Shown here in pieces: positions 57,532-64,000 of a stretch of 64,000 nucleotides of DNA. Origin of the DNA: an uncultured Leifsonia sp. Its GTDB lineage: Bacteria > Actinomycetota > Actinomycetes > Actinomycetales > Microbacteriaceae. The notes beneath the pieces are model-generated. The model ran no database searches. It worked only from the letters and a program-made list of their open reading frames with translations, and was not told where the DNA came from. Location: contig NZ_CAMFLC010000011.1 in the NCBI RefSeq assembly GCF_945957465.1, positions 18,665 through 82,664 of the forward strand, written 5' to 3'. Position numbers and translations under genes: made by a program. The first letter of the stretch is position 1. Each line of letters starts with the position of its first letter.

Positions 57532-57730
57532 GGGGCTCTCCTTCGTTGCGTCGTCGTCAGCGCGGTTCGGGCCTCAGCTGCCCGCCGTCGTGCAGCGGGT
57601 CCCGTGATTCTGGCACGGCAGGGCTACCCCCAGGAAGGGGTCATTCCCGAATATCAGCAAACTCTGACCGGACGGTATCGGTGTCCGCTCTCGGTTCTCC
57701 CAGAGTGGGATGTGAGCCGGGGACGCGAAC

Positions 57731-57777
57731 TGGACACGGTGTCGATCGGTCGTCGTCGATTGGACACGGTGTCGATC
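57731..57777. promoter_or_regulatory. Two identical dyad sites 30 bp apart
   Basis: TGGACACGGTGTCGATC occurs at 57731-57747 and again at 57761-57777. Each contains the perfect dyad GACAC-G-GTGTC (57733-57743 and 57763-57773). The 30-bp period places both on about the same face of the helix. They lie 34-80 bp before the 43-codon ORF at 57811 and near an XRE gene, so they look like operators. Confidence 0.65.
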
Positions 57778-57810
57778 CACGCGGATCGTCGACGCGCCTA
57801 GCATCCTGAC

Positions 57811-57942
57811 ATGGCCGCCATCGTCGTCGAGGAAGACCGGATTCCCACCGCTCCCGCAGAGGATGCGGCGACGGGTGTGCTCGGCTGCCTCTCCGGCGGT
57901 TTCTGGCGCGAAGCCGACGTCGTGATCCTCGGCTACGACTGA
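57811..57942 (+). CDS. Possible 43-aa small protein
   Basis: ATG at 57811 to TGA at 57940-57942 gives 43 aa. The N-terminal half is acidic (IVVEEDRIPTAPAEDAATG) and the rest is more hydrophobic (VLGCLSGGFWREADVVILGYD), with one Cys. There is no clear ribosome-binding site, so leaderless translation would be needed. The case for it is position: it directly follows two operator-like dyads, and its stop overlaps the 3' end of the convergent XRE gene by 10 bp. It could be a small protein or peptide controlled by the neighbour. It may also be a chance frame. Confidence 0.35.
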   Translation: MAAIVVEEDRIPTAPAEDAATGVLGCLSGGFWREADVVILGYD

Positions 57943-58190
57943 GCGTCCTCACCGCCGAGCGCGGCCGAGACGCCCAGCAGGAGATCGCCGGGGCGGCATT
58001 CCAGCACCTCCGCGAGGTGCACCAGCATGAGCACCGACGGCATCATCGTGCCGCGCTCGACACGCCAGAGCGTGTGCTCCTCCAGCCCGGCGCGACGGGC
58101 CAGCTCGTCGAGCGCGTACAGCAGGCGCTCGCGGCGTTCGCGGATGTTCTCCCCGATCCGCCCGGCGATCGCGTTGCTCAGGTTCTGCAC
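57933..58190 (-). CDS. XRE-family helix-turn-helix regulator (small)
   Basis: This encodes about 85 aa from a GTG at 58190; a GTG at 58205 and an ATG at 58262 are further in-frame options, the last overlapping the cold-shock promoter region. The HTH is clear: GENIRERRERLLYALDELARRAGLEEHTLWRVERGTMMPSVLMLVHLAEVLECRPGDLL, read as the five-helix XRE domain with recognition helix EEHTLWRVERG. The protein is essentially only the DNA-binding domain plus a short tail. Divergent from the cold-shock gene and convergent with the small ORF, it may act on either, with the duplicated dyads at 57731-57777 as candidate sites. Confidence 0.75.
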   Translation of the reverse strand: MQNLSNAIAGRIGENIRERRERLLYALDELARRAGLEEHTLWRVERGTMMPSVLMLVHLAEVLECRPGDLLLGVSAALGGEDAQS

Positions 58191-58276
58191 CCGATGAATG
58201 CTAACAACGCGCCAGAGAGTAGCCTGACTCTGTCGGCCGTTCCGAGCGACCGATGAAGACAACGAAGGAAGACACG

Positions 58277-58483
58277 ATGGCTACAGGCACCGTCAAATGG
58301 TTCAACGCAGAGAAGGGGTACGGGTTCATCGCCCCGGATGACGGCAGCGCCGACGTCTTCGCCCACTTCAGCGAGATCCAGTCGCAGGGCGGCTACCGCA
58401 CGCTCGACGAGAACCAGAAGGTCGAGTACGACCTGACCCAGGGCCCCAAGGGGATGCAGGCCTCCAACATCCGCGCCCTGTGA
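58277..58483 (+). CDS. cspA: Cold-shock protein
   Basis: This encodes 68 aa from the ATG at 58277, with GAAGGAAG about 6 nt upstream; the frame from 58253 adds eight residues without family support. It is a single OB-fold domain: [14 protein letters not shown] holds RNP1, DVFAHFSEI holds RNP2, and FNAEKG and [12 protein letters not shown] complete it. CSPs bind single-stranded RNA/DNA and act as RNA chaperones in cold or stationary phase; several actinobacterial ones are constitutive. A strong hairpin terminator follows. It is monocistronic, with divergent XRE gene upstream. The 5' leader could be a temperature-sensitive element, but I see no distinctive structure. Confidence 0.94.
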   Translation: MATGTVKWFNAEKGYGFIAPDDGSADVFAHFSEIQSQGGYRTLDENQKVEYDLTQGPKGMQASNIRAL

Positions 58484-58489
58484 GACAGC

Positions 58490-58532
58490 GGGTCGGGCGT
58501 CGTCACGGCTGAAGCCGGGCGGCGCCCGACTC
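58490..58532 (+). terminator. Long hairpin terminator of the cold-shock gene
   Basis: GTCGGGCG (58492-58499) pairs with CGCCCGAC (58523-58530). It continues inward through TCGTC pairs with one bulge to a CGGC-TGAA-GCCG apical hairpin (58506-58517), giving nearly continuous pairing over 43 nt. It starts 6 nt after the stop. There is no T-run, as usual in this genome. Confidence 0.7.
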
Positions 58533-58806
58533 ACCCGAAGAGCCGGCCGCCACCCACCGGGAATGCAGTACTGCCGCCCGCCCCCATTGCGGTCCGGCCT
58601 GCCATCCGGTTGCTTAGCGCACACACTATTCGGGCGTTGACCTTTGTCAACCGGTCGCGCGCACTGATTCGTGGCGTGCGCAGAGCGCGTAGTCGAGGGG
58701 CACGTAAACGCCCTTGAAGCCCCGCTTTGAGGGCGCCTGGACGCCCCTCGCCGGCCCCTCGCCCGCACTTCGGCGACCGATGTCACGAGCGGCGTACGCT
58801 GGCGGC
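58533..58806. other. Intergenic region with one dyad
   Basis: No gene is supported here. A perfect dyad GTTGAC-CTTT-GTCAAC lies at 58637-58652. Its TTGAC/GTCAA arms equal the core of the TetR-locus palindrome at 61312-61332 but with a 4-nt instead of a 5-nt gap. A run of short GC-rich repeats (ACGCCC, GGGGCAC) precedes the next gene. Confidence 0.4.
58637..58652. promoter_or_regulatory. Dyad GTTGAC-N4-GTCAAC
   Basis: A perfect six-base inverted repeat, upstream of the DUF1992 gene. It could be an operator or, through TTGACC, part of a -35 element. The link to the TetR site is a hypothesis. Confidence 0.45.
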
Positions 58807-59406
58807 ATGGCCGAAGAGCGTTTGCGACCAGAACCGGATGCCCGCGTGGAGGCGGCGCGCTATCGTCTCGATCGCGACGCGTGCGCCCGCGGTGAGGAGG
58901 TCGACGCGTCCGATGCCGGCCGGCCGTCGATGGATCAACGCGCGCACGTCATCGAGAACGCGATCCAGCAGGCGATCCGCCGGGGCGACTTCGACGACCT
59001 CCCCGGTGCGGGGAAGCCGTTGCCGGGGCTGACCGGGACGCACGACCCCGACTGGTGGATCCGTCGCAAGATCGAGCGCGAGAAGCTCACCGGGCTCGGG
59101 CCGCCGGCCCTCACGCTCCGGACCGAGCACAGCGAGCTCGACGCGACCCTCGACCGCCTCGGCAGCGAACGGGCCGTGCGCGAGCACCTGGCCGACTTCA
59201 ACCGGCGCGTCGTCGCTGCGCGTCGGCAGCTCCAGGGCGGCCCGCCGGTCGTGACCCCGACCAGGGACGTCGACGAGGAGGTCGCGCGCTGGGCCGAGCG
59301 CCGAGAGGCGCGCCTGCGCGAGGCGGAGGCCGCGCGGCGGGCCGAGGCGGAAGCACTCGCGGCGCTCAGCCGCCGCGAACGCCGCCGCCTCCGCAAAGGA
59401 CGCTGA
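58807..59406 (+). CDS. DUF1992 (DnaJ-C28 conserved domain) protein
   Basis: This encodes 199 aa from the ATG at 58807. The region about 40-110 is DUF1992, also called the DnaJ homologue subfamily C member 28 conserved domain: RAHVIENAIQQAIRRGDFDDLPGAGKPLPGLTG, then DPDWWIRRKIEREKL. The rest is charged helix with a strongly Ala/Arg/Glu-rich tail that resembles a coiled coil (AERREARLREAEAARRAEAEALAAL). There is no J domain, so co-chaperone function is not implied. The role of bacterial DUF1992 proteins is unknown. It is a single gene; the next gene is convergent. Confidence 0.87.
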   Translation: MAEERLRPEPDARVEAARYRLDRDACARGEEVDASDAGRPSMDQRAHVIENAIQQAIRRGDFDDLPGAGKPLPGLTGTHDPDWWIRRKIEREKLTGLGPPALTLRTEHSELDATLDRLGSERAVREHLADFNRRVVAARRQLQGGPPVVTPTRDVDEEVARWAERREARLREAEAARRAEAEALAALSRRERRRLRKGR

Positions 59407-59457
59407 CGCGGGAGCGCCCCGGCGCCGGTCGCCTGACCCGCGAGGGGCACGTCGCCG

Positions 59458-60195
59458 TCACTCGGAGAGATGCTGCTTCGTGTTGGTGTAGGTGATGGAG
59501 TCCGCGGTCGCTCCGACGAGACCGAGCGTCACGCGCAGCAACTGCGCGGGCAGCCCGTCGTTCGGGGGAGGAGTGGCCGCGCCGAGCGTCAGCGATCTGC
59601 CGTCGGGCCCGGTCGCGGTGACCGAGTCCAGATAGACCTGCACATGACCGCTGAGCGTCATCGTGTCGGCCGTCGTAGCCAGCGACGGGCCGGTCTGCTT
59701 GCGCACCGTGAGGCTGAAACCCTGGATCGCGATGGTGTCGGCCGAGATCTTCAGCACGGGGACGCGGCTGCCGTCGGCGAGCGGCACGGTGACGACGCTG
59801 ATGCCCTGGAGCCCGCTGAACGACAGGGACCGGCTCCCGAGCTGAGCGGGCGGCTGGGCGAAGACGGGGGCCGAGCCGTCGGGAGTCGCCGGCGTCGGTG
59901 CGGGTGCCGGTGTCGCTGTGGCGCTCCCGCCCGGTGCCGTGCCGGGCGCGCTCGGGGTGGGTGCCGGGAGGCCGGGCAGCGGCAGCCCGGGAGCGGGTGA
60001 GCCCGACGGCGACGGAGTCGGCGTGGGCGAGGGCGAGCTGCACGACGTGAAGATGGGGATGCAGAGCGAGGCCGGGGCTGAGGTCGTCGTCGTGGCCCGC
60101 GCGGGCAGGGGGACCGCGCCGACCCCGGCGAACGCTCCGGCGAGCACCACGGCGGCGGTGAGTGCGGCCGCCGCCGCATTCCTGCGCGTCCTCAC
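59458..60195 (-). CDS. Secreted Pro/Ser-rich protein of the DUF6230/DUF6114 operon
   Basis: This encodes 245 aa from a GTG at 60195. A signal peptide (RTRRNAAAAALTAAVVLAGAFAGVGAVPLPARAT) precedes a disordered Pro/Ser/Thr/Ala linker (residues about 50-115) and a C-terminal folded domain of about 130 residues. That domain has alternating strands: LSFSGLQGISVVTVPLADGSRVPVLKISADTIAIQGFSLTV, then MTLSGHVQVYLDSVTATGPDGRSLTLG. The start overlaps the upstream DUF6114 gene's stop by 4 bp (GTGA), and it is the last of three genes. It probably works outside the membrane with its partners. No catalytic motif is recognised. Two Cys (CIPIFTSC) just after the signal region may form a disulfide. Confidence 0.8.
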   Translation of the reverse strand: MRTRRNAAAAALTAAVVLAGAFAGVGAVPLPARATTTTSAPASLCIPIFTSCSSPSPTPTPSPSGSPAPGLPLPGLPAPTPSAPGTAPGGSATATPAPAPTPATPDGSAPVFAQPPAQLGSRSLSFSGLQGISVVTVPLADGSRVPVLKISADTIAIQGFSLTVRKQTGPSLATTADTMTLSGHVQVYLDSVTATGPDGRSLTLGAATPPPNDGLPAQLLRVTLGLVGATADSITYTNTKQHLSE

Positions 60196-60662
60196 GCGTC
60201 CTTCTCCGGCAGTGGTCCGGGGTGCGTCGGCGGGCCGTCATGCGCGGCCCGCGCGCTCTCGCGCGGCATCCACGCGACCGTGAGCACGCCGCCGATCGAG
60301 CTGAGCAGCATCCCGATGAAGAAGCCGCCGAGGTTCACGCCGATCAGCGAGTACACCGCGACGGCGAGCGCGATCACGCCGTAGAAGATGCGGTGCGCCG
60401 GCATGGCGATCGCCAGCACGCCGAGCAGCACCAGCAGCACGGGGATGATCGTCGCCTGCAGCCCCTCGATGCCGAGCTGCACGTGGATGCGGCCCACGTC
60501 GAGCTGCCCGGAGAAGAACATCTCCACGCCGCCGAGCGCGGTCAGCAGGCCGCCGACGAAGGGCCGCCGCCTCCGCCACTCGCGGAACCGCTCCCGGCGG
60601 GTCGACGTCACCGTGTCGTCTCCGACGGTCGCCGTGTGCGCGGCCGGCCGGCTCAGAAGCAT
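60192..60662 (-). CDS. DUF6114 family membrane protein
   Basis: This encodes 156 aa from the ATG at 60662. A basic N-terminus (RRERFREWRRRRPFVGG) is followed by four membrane segments: GGLLTALGGVEMFFSG, ATIIPVLLVLLGVLAIAMP, FYGVIALAVAVYSLIGVN and GGFFIGMLLSSIGGVLTVAW. RRRPFVGGLLTALGGVEMF and the final WxP motif are hallmarks of DUF6114 proteins, regularly encoded beside DUF6230 proteins in Actinobacteria. The function of the family is unknown. It overlaps the DUF6230 gene by 10 bp upstream and the secreted protein gene by 4 bp downstream, so the three are translationally coupled. Confidence 0.87.
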   Translation of the reverse strand: MLLSRPAAHTATVGDDTVTSTRRERFREWRRRRPFVGGLLTALGGVEMFFSGQLDVGRIHVQLGIEGLQATIIPVLLVLLGVLAIAMPAHRIFYGVIALAVAVYSLIGVNLGGFFIGMLLSSIGGVLTVAWMPRESARAAHDGPPTHPGPLPEKDA

Positions 60663-61249
60663 CCCTTCGATCCGTCCGTCAGCTGCACGTGCATGCCGGT
60701 CAGCGTGAAGACCGAGGCTTGCGTGCTCCAGGCCGTCTGCTTCAGGTTCTTGATCGTCACGGTGTCGGCGTCCTGGGCGAAGTCGCCCGGCGCACCCTTC
60801 GCGGCGGTGTTCACCGTCGAGGCGTCGACGCCGATGCGGATGTTGTGGAACTCCGAGTCGCCGGCGAGATCGGTCATGCCGATCTGCAGATCGGACGCGC
60901 TGGCCGGGTTGCCTCCGCCGCCCGCGGTGATCAGCATCCCGACCTTGCCCAGCGGGGTGTCGGTGACGACCGACTGGCAGAGGTCGGAGAGCGTCGCGGA
61001 CTTGATGTTCGCGATGGCGACCTGATGCTGCTTGCCCGCGGTGTCGGGAGCGACGCCGGCGTACTGGGAGAAGCCGGTGCCGTCGAGCTTCGACGCGCTG
61101 ATCTGGAACTGGCTGCCGGAGACCGCGAACGAGACCGGCACCGCGCCCTGGGCGACTCCGGTCATGAGCACGGTCGACACCACGGCCACGGGTACGGCGG
61201 CGAGCACGATGCGTCCGGCGTGCGAGCCGGCGAGCTTGCGGAACTTCAT
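60653..61249 (-). CDS. DUF6230 family exported protein
   Basis: This encodes 198 aa from the ATG at 61249, with a perfect AGGAGG upstream; the frame beyond it is open but crosses the promoter. A signal-anchor/signal peptide (GRIVLAAVPVAVVSTVLMTGVAQGAVP) is followed by an all-beta body: VSFAVSGSQFQISASKLDGTGFSQYAG, then HQVAIANIKSATLSDLCQSV, then VGMLITAGGGGNPASASDLQIGMTDLAG. It belongs to DUF6230, often misannotated as cholesterol esterase; no hydrolase triad is seen. Two Cys, in DLCQ and the last residues GCF, may form a disulfide. It is the first gene of the three-gene operon, divergent from the TetR gene with a palindrome between. Confidence 0.87.
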   Translation of the reverse strand: MKFRKLAGSHAGRIVLAAVPVAVVSTVLMTGVAQGAVPVSFAVSGSQFQISASKLDGTGFSQYAGVAPDTAGKQHQVAIANIKSATLSDLCQSVVTDTPLGKVGMLITAGGGGNPASASDLQIGMTDLAGDSEFHNIRIGVDASTVNTAAKGAPGDFAQDADTVTIKNLKQTAWSTQASVFTLTGMHVQLTDGSKGCF

Positions 61250-61311
61250 CGATCCTCCTGTTCGGGGGCTTGACAGCGGCGGTGCGGTCGATCCCACTGC
61301 GAGGGTAGCTG

Positions 61312-61332
61312 CTATTGACGAGTTGTCAATAG
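61312..61332. promoter_or_regulatory. TetR operator overlapping divergent -35 elements
   Basis: CTATTGAC-GAGTT-GTCAATAG is a perfect 8-bp inverted repeat with a 5-nt gap. On the minus strand its TTGACA lies about 16 bp before TACCCT, and on the plus strand TTGACG lies about 16 bp before CAGAAT, so each arm may serve as a -35 element for one of the two divergent genes. The TetR product is the obvious candidate to bind it. Confidence 0.72.
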
Positions 61333-61394
61333 TCGGCAGAATGGAGGACGTACCGACCGTTCCGGCCCCGGGAGACGGCCAGTAGGCTCGATGC

Positions 61395-61985
61395 ATGGAC
61401 TCGGACCGGCGCACACGGCTGACCCCGGACGAGCGCCGGGCGCAGCTGGTCGCGCTCGGTGTCGCGCACCTGTCCGACCATCCCCTCGACTCGCTGACGA
61501 TCGAGCAGCTGTCGGCGCAGGCGGGTGTTTCGCGCGCGCTGCTGTTCCACTACTTCGGCTCGAAGCAGGGCCTCCACCGCGACGTCGTGCGCACGGCGCG
61601 CGACAGCATGCTGCACGCCACGGAACCGATCGCCGAGCTCCCGCCGCGCGAGCGGCTGCACGACACGCTGACCCGCATCGTCGCCTTCGTCCGCGACCAC
61701 AGCGGGACCTTCTACTCGCTGGTCCGCGGTGTCGCGAGCGGCGACGAGGAGGTGCGGGCCGTCGTCGAAGAGGCGAGGGCGGAGCAGGCCGAGCGCATCA
61801 TCGCGGTGTTCCTCGAACTGGGCTCACCCGACGAGCCGCTGCTGCGGATCGGCCTGCGGTCGTGGATCGCCTTCGCCGAGGACGTGCTCGTCGCGAGCGC
61901 GATCGGCACCGACCTGCCGTCGGAGTCCATCGTGCGCTTCCTGGAGCGCAGCGCGGACGGGGTCGTCGCGGCGGTGCCGAGGTAG
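61395..61985 (+). CDS. TetR/AcrR-family regulator of the DUF6230 operon
   Basis: This encodes 196 aa with an N-terminal TetR HTH at residues about 12-60: RRAQLVALGVAHLSDHPLDSLTIEQLSAQAGVSRALLFHYFGSKQGLHRDVV. The recognition helix is SRALLFHYF. The C-terminal helical ligand-binding/dimerisation domain starts at about residue 65 and includes LTRIVAFVRDHSGTFYSLVRGVAS and IGLRSWIAFAEDVLVASAI. It is divergent from DUF6230/DUF6114, as in other Actinobacteria, and a palindrome sits in the gap, so repression of both directions with an unknown, perhaps lipid-like, ligand is inferred. Confidence 0.87.
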   Translation: MDSDRRTRLTPDERRAQLVALGVAHLSDHPLDSLTIEQLSAQAGVSRALLFHYFGSKQGLHRDVVRTARDSMLHATEPIAELPPRERLHDTLTRIVAFVRDHSGTFYSLVRGVASGDEEVRAVVEEARAEQAERIIAVFLELGSPDEPLLRIGLRSWIAFAEDVLVASAIGTDLPSESIVRFLERSADGVVAAVPR

Positions 61986-61997
61986 GAGAGCGGCCAT

Positions 61998-62026
61998 GCG
62001 CCGCCCGGCACGAGCGGGCCCGGCGC
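61998..62026. terminator. Hairpin between convergent genes
   Basis: GCGCCG-CCCG and CGGG-CC-CGGCGC fold into a ten-base-pair stem with a two-base bulge and a short loop, between the TetR stop and the end of the acidic protein gene. There is no T-run. Confidence 0.45.
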
Positions 62027-62038
62027 AGGCGGCCGCCC

Positions 62039-62365
62039 TCAGATCCCCTCTTCGTCCACGTCGTCCTGGGTCAGGATGCCGTCGTCCGGGTCGCCTTCCG
62101 GGTCGTGCTCGTCGTAGTCGGGTTCGGCTTCGCGCGGCCGGCCACCGGTCGGGCCGTCGTTGCCGTCGCCCGGGCCGTCCCATACCGTCTCGCCCGCCAC
62201 GCCGTCGGTGGTCACGAGCTCGTCGGCGAAGTCGGCCTCCGCGATCGGGTCGTCCAGCGCGTAGTCGACCTCGCCGTCCCGGGGATCCACCCAGCCGGCG
62301 GTGTCTCCGGCGTCGGAGTCGCCGATGACGGGCTCGTCGGCGCCGTCCTCCGGGATGCGGTCCAT
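62039..62365 (-). CDS. Small acidic protein (DUF5709-like)
   Basis: This encodes 108 aa with AGGAGAGGAG about 7 nt before the ATG. It is strongly acidic and Gly/Asp/Glu-rich throughout (DGADEPVIGDSDAGDTAGWVDPRDG, DYALDDPIAEADFADELVTTDG), with no hydrophobic stretch and no Cys, so it is probably disordered. Composition and the DPIAEADFADEL-like phrase resemble DUF5709 proteins of Actinobacteria, of unknown function. It is a single gene, convergent with the TetR gene and separated by 130 bp from the DsbA-like gene. Confidence 0.7.
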   Translation of the reverse strand: MDRIPEDGADEPVIGDSDAGDTAGWVDPRDGEVDYALDDPIAEADFADELVTTDGVAGETVWDGPGDGNDGPTGGRPREAEPDYDEHDPEGDPDDGILTQDDVDEEGI

Positions 62366-62430
62366 GCGCGTCTCCTCTCCTGCGGCCTCGGCCCCGACCG
62401 TACACCCGCTGCCCGCGTCCCGAAAACGGT

Positions 62431-62480
62431 CGGTCCCAGCACGCCGCGGGCGCGGAGGCCGCGACGGCGTGCTGGGACCG
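62431..62480 (-). terminator. Strong intrinsic terminator of the DsbA-like gene
   Basis: A perfect 16-bp stem (CGGTCCCAGCACGCCG at 62431-62446 with its complement at 62465-62480) closes over an 18-nt GC-rich loop. On the minus strand it is followed by a TTTT run (ACCGTTTTCGG). It starts 15 nt past the stop of the DsbA-like gene. Confidence 0.9.
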
Positions 62481-62495
62481 ATCGATCGAGAGAGG

Positions 62496-63404
62496 CTAGC
62501 CGGCCTTGGGGAAGCTGTAGCTGCCGCTGGAGCCGGCGTCCTTCACGGCCGTCTGAACGAACGCGGCGAACTGGCTCGCGTCGGTGAAGCCGCCCTGGTA
62601 GCGCTCGCCGTTGACGAACACTGTCGGGGTGCCGAAGCTGCCCGTCTGCGGGTTCTTGAGTTGCGCGTTCGCCACGGCGTCGTTCGTACGGTTGGTGACG
62701 AATGTGGCGAACGTCTGGTCGTTGACGCACTTCGTGATCGCCGACGAACTCACGCCCGCGCTCTTGAACAGCTCGAGCATCTTGGCGTCGGTGAGCCCGG
62801 AACCGGTCTTCTCGTCCGGCTGGTTGGCGAACAGCGCGCTGTTGACGTCGAAGAATTTGTCGGGGTCGTAGTTGGCCACGCAGGAGGCCGCCGCCGCCGC
62901 GCGGGTCGAGTACTTGCTGTTGGTGGGGGAATCGAGGATGGCGATCGGGTGGATCTCGAGAGTCGCCGTGCCGTCGGACATCCACTGCTTCATCTGGTCC
63001 GAGTTCGTGGTCTCGAACTGGTCGCAGTAGGGGCACTGGTAGTCCAGCCAGATCTGGATGTGCGCGGTCTTGCCGTCGAGCGTCTGCTTCGTGGGGGTCG
63101 GCTTGGCCCCCTGGGCGATCGCGGGAGTGGTGACGGCCTGGTCCGACTTCGTCAGCAGGATGCCGCCGCTCAGCATGTTCTTGGGGTTGGCGACGTTGTT
63201 CGACGCGCTCACGCTGGTGAAGATCACGACGCCGATGATCGCGAGCACGGCGACGATGCCGACGATCACCGAGCTCTGCACGATGACCTTGCGGCGCTTG
63301 GCCTTCTTGGCGGCCTCCTCGCGCATCTTGCGGGCGGTCTCGCGCGCCTCGGCCCGGCGGTCGTTCTTCGTGGGGGTGGTCGCGCCTCTGCCTGTAGCAG
63401 CCAT
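62496..63404 (-). CDS. Membrane-anchored DsbA-like thioredoxin-fold oxidoreductase
   Basis: This encodes 302 aa. An N-terminal basic, Ala/Lys-rich cytoplasmic part (AEARETARKMREEAAKKAKRRK) precedes one membrane helix (VIVQSSVIVGIVAVLAIIGVVIFTSV, residues about 41-65). An extracytoplasmic thioredoxin fold follows with CPYC at residues 124-127 (WLDYQCPYCDQF) and the cis-Pro turn GSFGTPTVFVNG (about 255-266). Two more Cys (AAASCVANY and ITKCVND) are typical of actinobacterial DsbA-like proteins. It would catalyse disulfide formation in exported proteins, with VKOR-type enzymes as likely reoxidants; no VKOR gene is in the window. It ends at a strong terminator. Confidence 0.9.
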   Translation of the reverse strand: MAATGRGATTPTKNDRRAEARETARKMREEAAKKAKRRKVIVQSSVIVGIVAVLAIIGVVIFTSVSASNNVANPKNMLSGGILLTKSDQAVTTPAIAQGAKPTPTKQTLDGKTAHIQIWLDYQCPYCDQFETTNSDQMKQWMSDGTATLEIHPIAILDSPTNSKYSTRAAAAASCVANYDPDKFFDVNSALFANQPDEKTGSGLTDAKMLELFKSAGVSSSAITKCVNDQTFATFVTNRTNDAVANAQLKNPQTGSFGTPTVFVNGERYQGGFTDASQFAAFVQTAVKDAGSSGSYSFPKAG

Positions 63405-63528
63405 TCAGGTCATTCCGTTTCCGACGGTGGACAAGTCTCCGTGACAAGCGTATGGGTCTTTACCTTTGGATGCGCTGTGGCACGGCTGCGTAACGCGGCC
63501 GAGTGTCCGCGAGCGATGGGATCGGATG

Positions 63529-63574
63529 GGCAGGACACGCCGCCTCCCGTCAGGTGGAGGCGGCGTGTCCTGCC
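63529..63574 (-). terminator. 19-bp perfect hairpin behind the hydroxy-acid oxidase
   Basis: The arms at 63529-63547 and 63556-63574 are perfectly complementary over 19 bp (GGCAGGACACGCC... with ...GGCGTGTCCTGCC) around CGTCAGGT. It lies 25 nt beyond the stop of the minus-strand gene. There is no T-run. Confidence 0.82.
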
Positions 63575-63598
63575 GGTCCGATGCCGGGGACGGACGCG

Positions 63599-64000
63599 TC
63601 AGCCACGCACCGTCGCCCCGGCGGCCTCGCCCACCGGCACCAGTCGGCGCAGCTGCGTGACGTGCGCCGGGGTGAGGTCGGCCAGGGTCGGCACCTCCAG
63701 CAGTTTCATGGTGCGCACGACCTGGTCGCCGAGGATCTGGATGGTGCGGTCGACGCCGGCGCGGCCTCCCGCCATCAGGCCGTAGAGGTAGGCGCGGCCG
63801 ATCAACGTGAACTTCGCGCCGAGCGCGTAGGCGGCGACGATGTCGGCGCCGTTCATGATGCCGGTGTCGATGGCGACCTCGGTGCGGTCGCCGACGGCCT
63901 CCACGACCTTGGGCAGCAGGTGGAAGGGGATCGGCGCGCGGTCGAGCTGGCGGCCGCCGTGGTTGGAGAGCACGATGCCGTCGACGCCGAGGTCGACGAG
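63599..64000 (-). CDS. FMN-dependent alpha-hydroxy-acid oxidase/dehydrogenase, 3' part only
   Basis: The reading frame is cut by the right edge, so only the C-terminal about 133 residues are seen. The block [14 protein letters not shown] is the signature of the LldD/glycolate oxidase family: His and Arg bind the substrate carboxylate and abstract the alpha proton. It is followed by [22 protein letters not shown] and the FMN phosphate loop ([18 protein letters not shown]), then the usual helix ([27 protein letters not shown]). Family enzymes oxidise lactate, glycolate, mandelate or related acids; the variable substrate loop lies outside this window. The usual IDTGIMNG/D-x-G-I-R-x-G core has Met in place of Arg, a noteworthy change that may alter FMN contacts. 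Confidence 0.88.
   Translation of the reverse strand, partial: LVDLGVDGIVLSNHGGRQLDRAPIPFHLLPKVVEAVGDRTEVAIDTGIMNGADIVAAYALGAKFTLIGRAYLYGLMAGGRAGVDRTIQILGDQVVRTMKLLEVPTLADLTPAHVTQLRRLVPVGEAAGATVRG

Overview
This window comes from a high-GC actinobacterium. Coding sequence is roughly 65-70 % G+C. GTG and probable TTG/CTG starts are common, 4-bp start/stop overlaps are frequent, and hairpin terminators mostly lack a T-run. A C-terminal LAxTG sortase motif, a DUF6230/DUF6114 operon under a TetR regulator, and a rifamycin-associated element upstream of a Rox-type monooxygenase all fit Actinobacteria. Microbacteriaceae is my best guess, but the genus cannot be fixed from sequence reading alone. 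I saw no rRNA, tRNA, insertion sequence or CRISPR array.

Positions 1-14,119 mix defence genes with ordinary genes. The left edge cuts a Wadjet-type pair (jetC, jetD). Next come a toxin-antitoxin pair (nucleotidyltransferase plus XRE regulator, with a palindromic operator) and a stretch of ordinary genes: a membrane protein, a GyrI-like protein, a DUF805 protein, a CtpE-like P-type ATPase and a small conserved protein. A second defence cluster follows: a GIY-YIG/DUF2075 helicase fusion translationally coupled to a MazG-like NTP pyrophosphohydrolase, diverging from an SRA-HNH modification-dependent endonuclease with visibly lower GC.

Positions 14,715-46,742 hold one open reading frame of about 10,675 codons. 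It predicts an exported, sortase-anchored giant surface protein. In order it has a signal peptide, a Thr/Pro stalk, about a dozen tandem units of about 390 residues (exactly 1,170 bp over five consecutive intervals), a long region of divergent beta-helix-like repeats with inserted modules (one resembling a CBM5/12 chitin-binding domain), RTX-like GG-x-G-x-D motifs, and a LAATG-TM-basic-tail anchor. Two units four repeats apart share 533 identical bases, which points to recent conversion or duplication. This is the most remarkable object in the window.

Positions 46,720-54,462 are all minus-strand: a TfoX-N protein, a SixA-type phosphatase, DNA polymerase IV, an alpha/beta hydrolase, and a likely four-gene oxidoreductase operon (membrane protein, gluconate-dehydrogenase-subunit-3-like protein, GMC flavoprotein, ThDP-dependent pyruvate-oxidase-like enzyme).

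Positions 54,463-64,000 start with a rifampicin-monooxygenase-like gene behind a RAE dyad, then an SDR. A small XRE regulator and a 43-codon ORF lie next to duplicated dyads. After these come a cold-shock protein, a DUF1992 protein, the TetR/DUF6230/DUF6114 locus with a palindrome between divergent promoters, an acidic protein, a DsbA-like membrane-anchored oxidoreductase, and the 3' end of an FMN-dependent alpha-hydroxy-acid oxidase.
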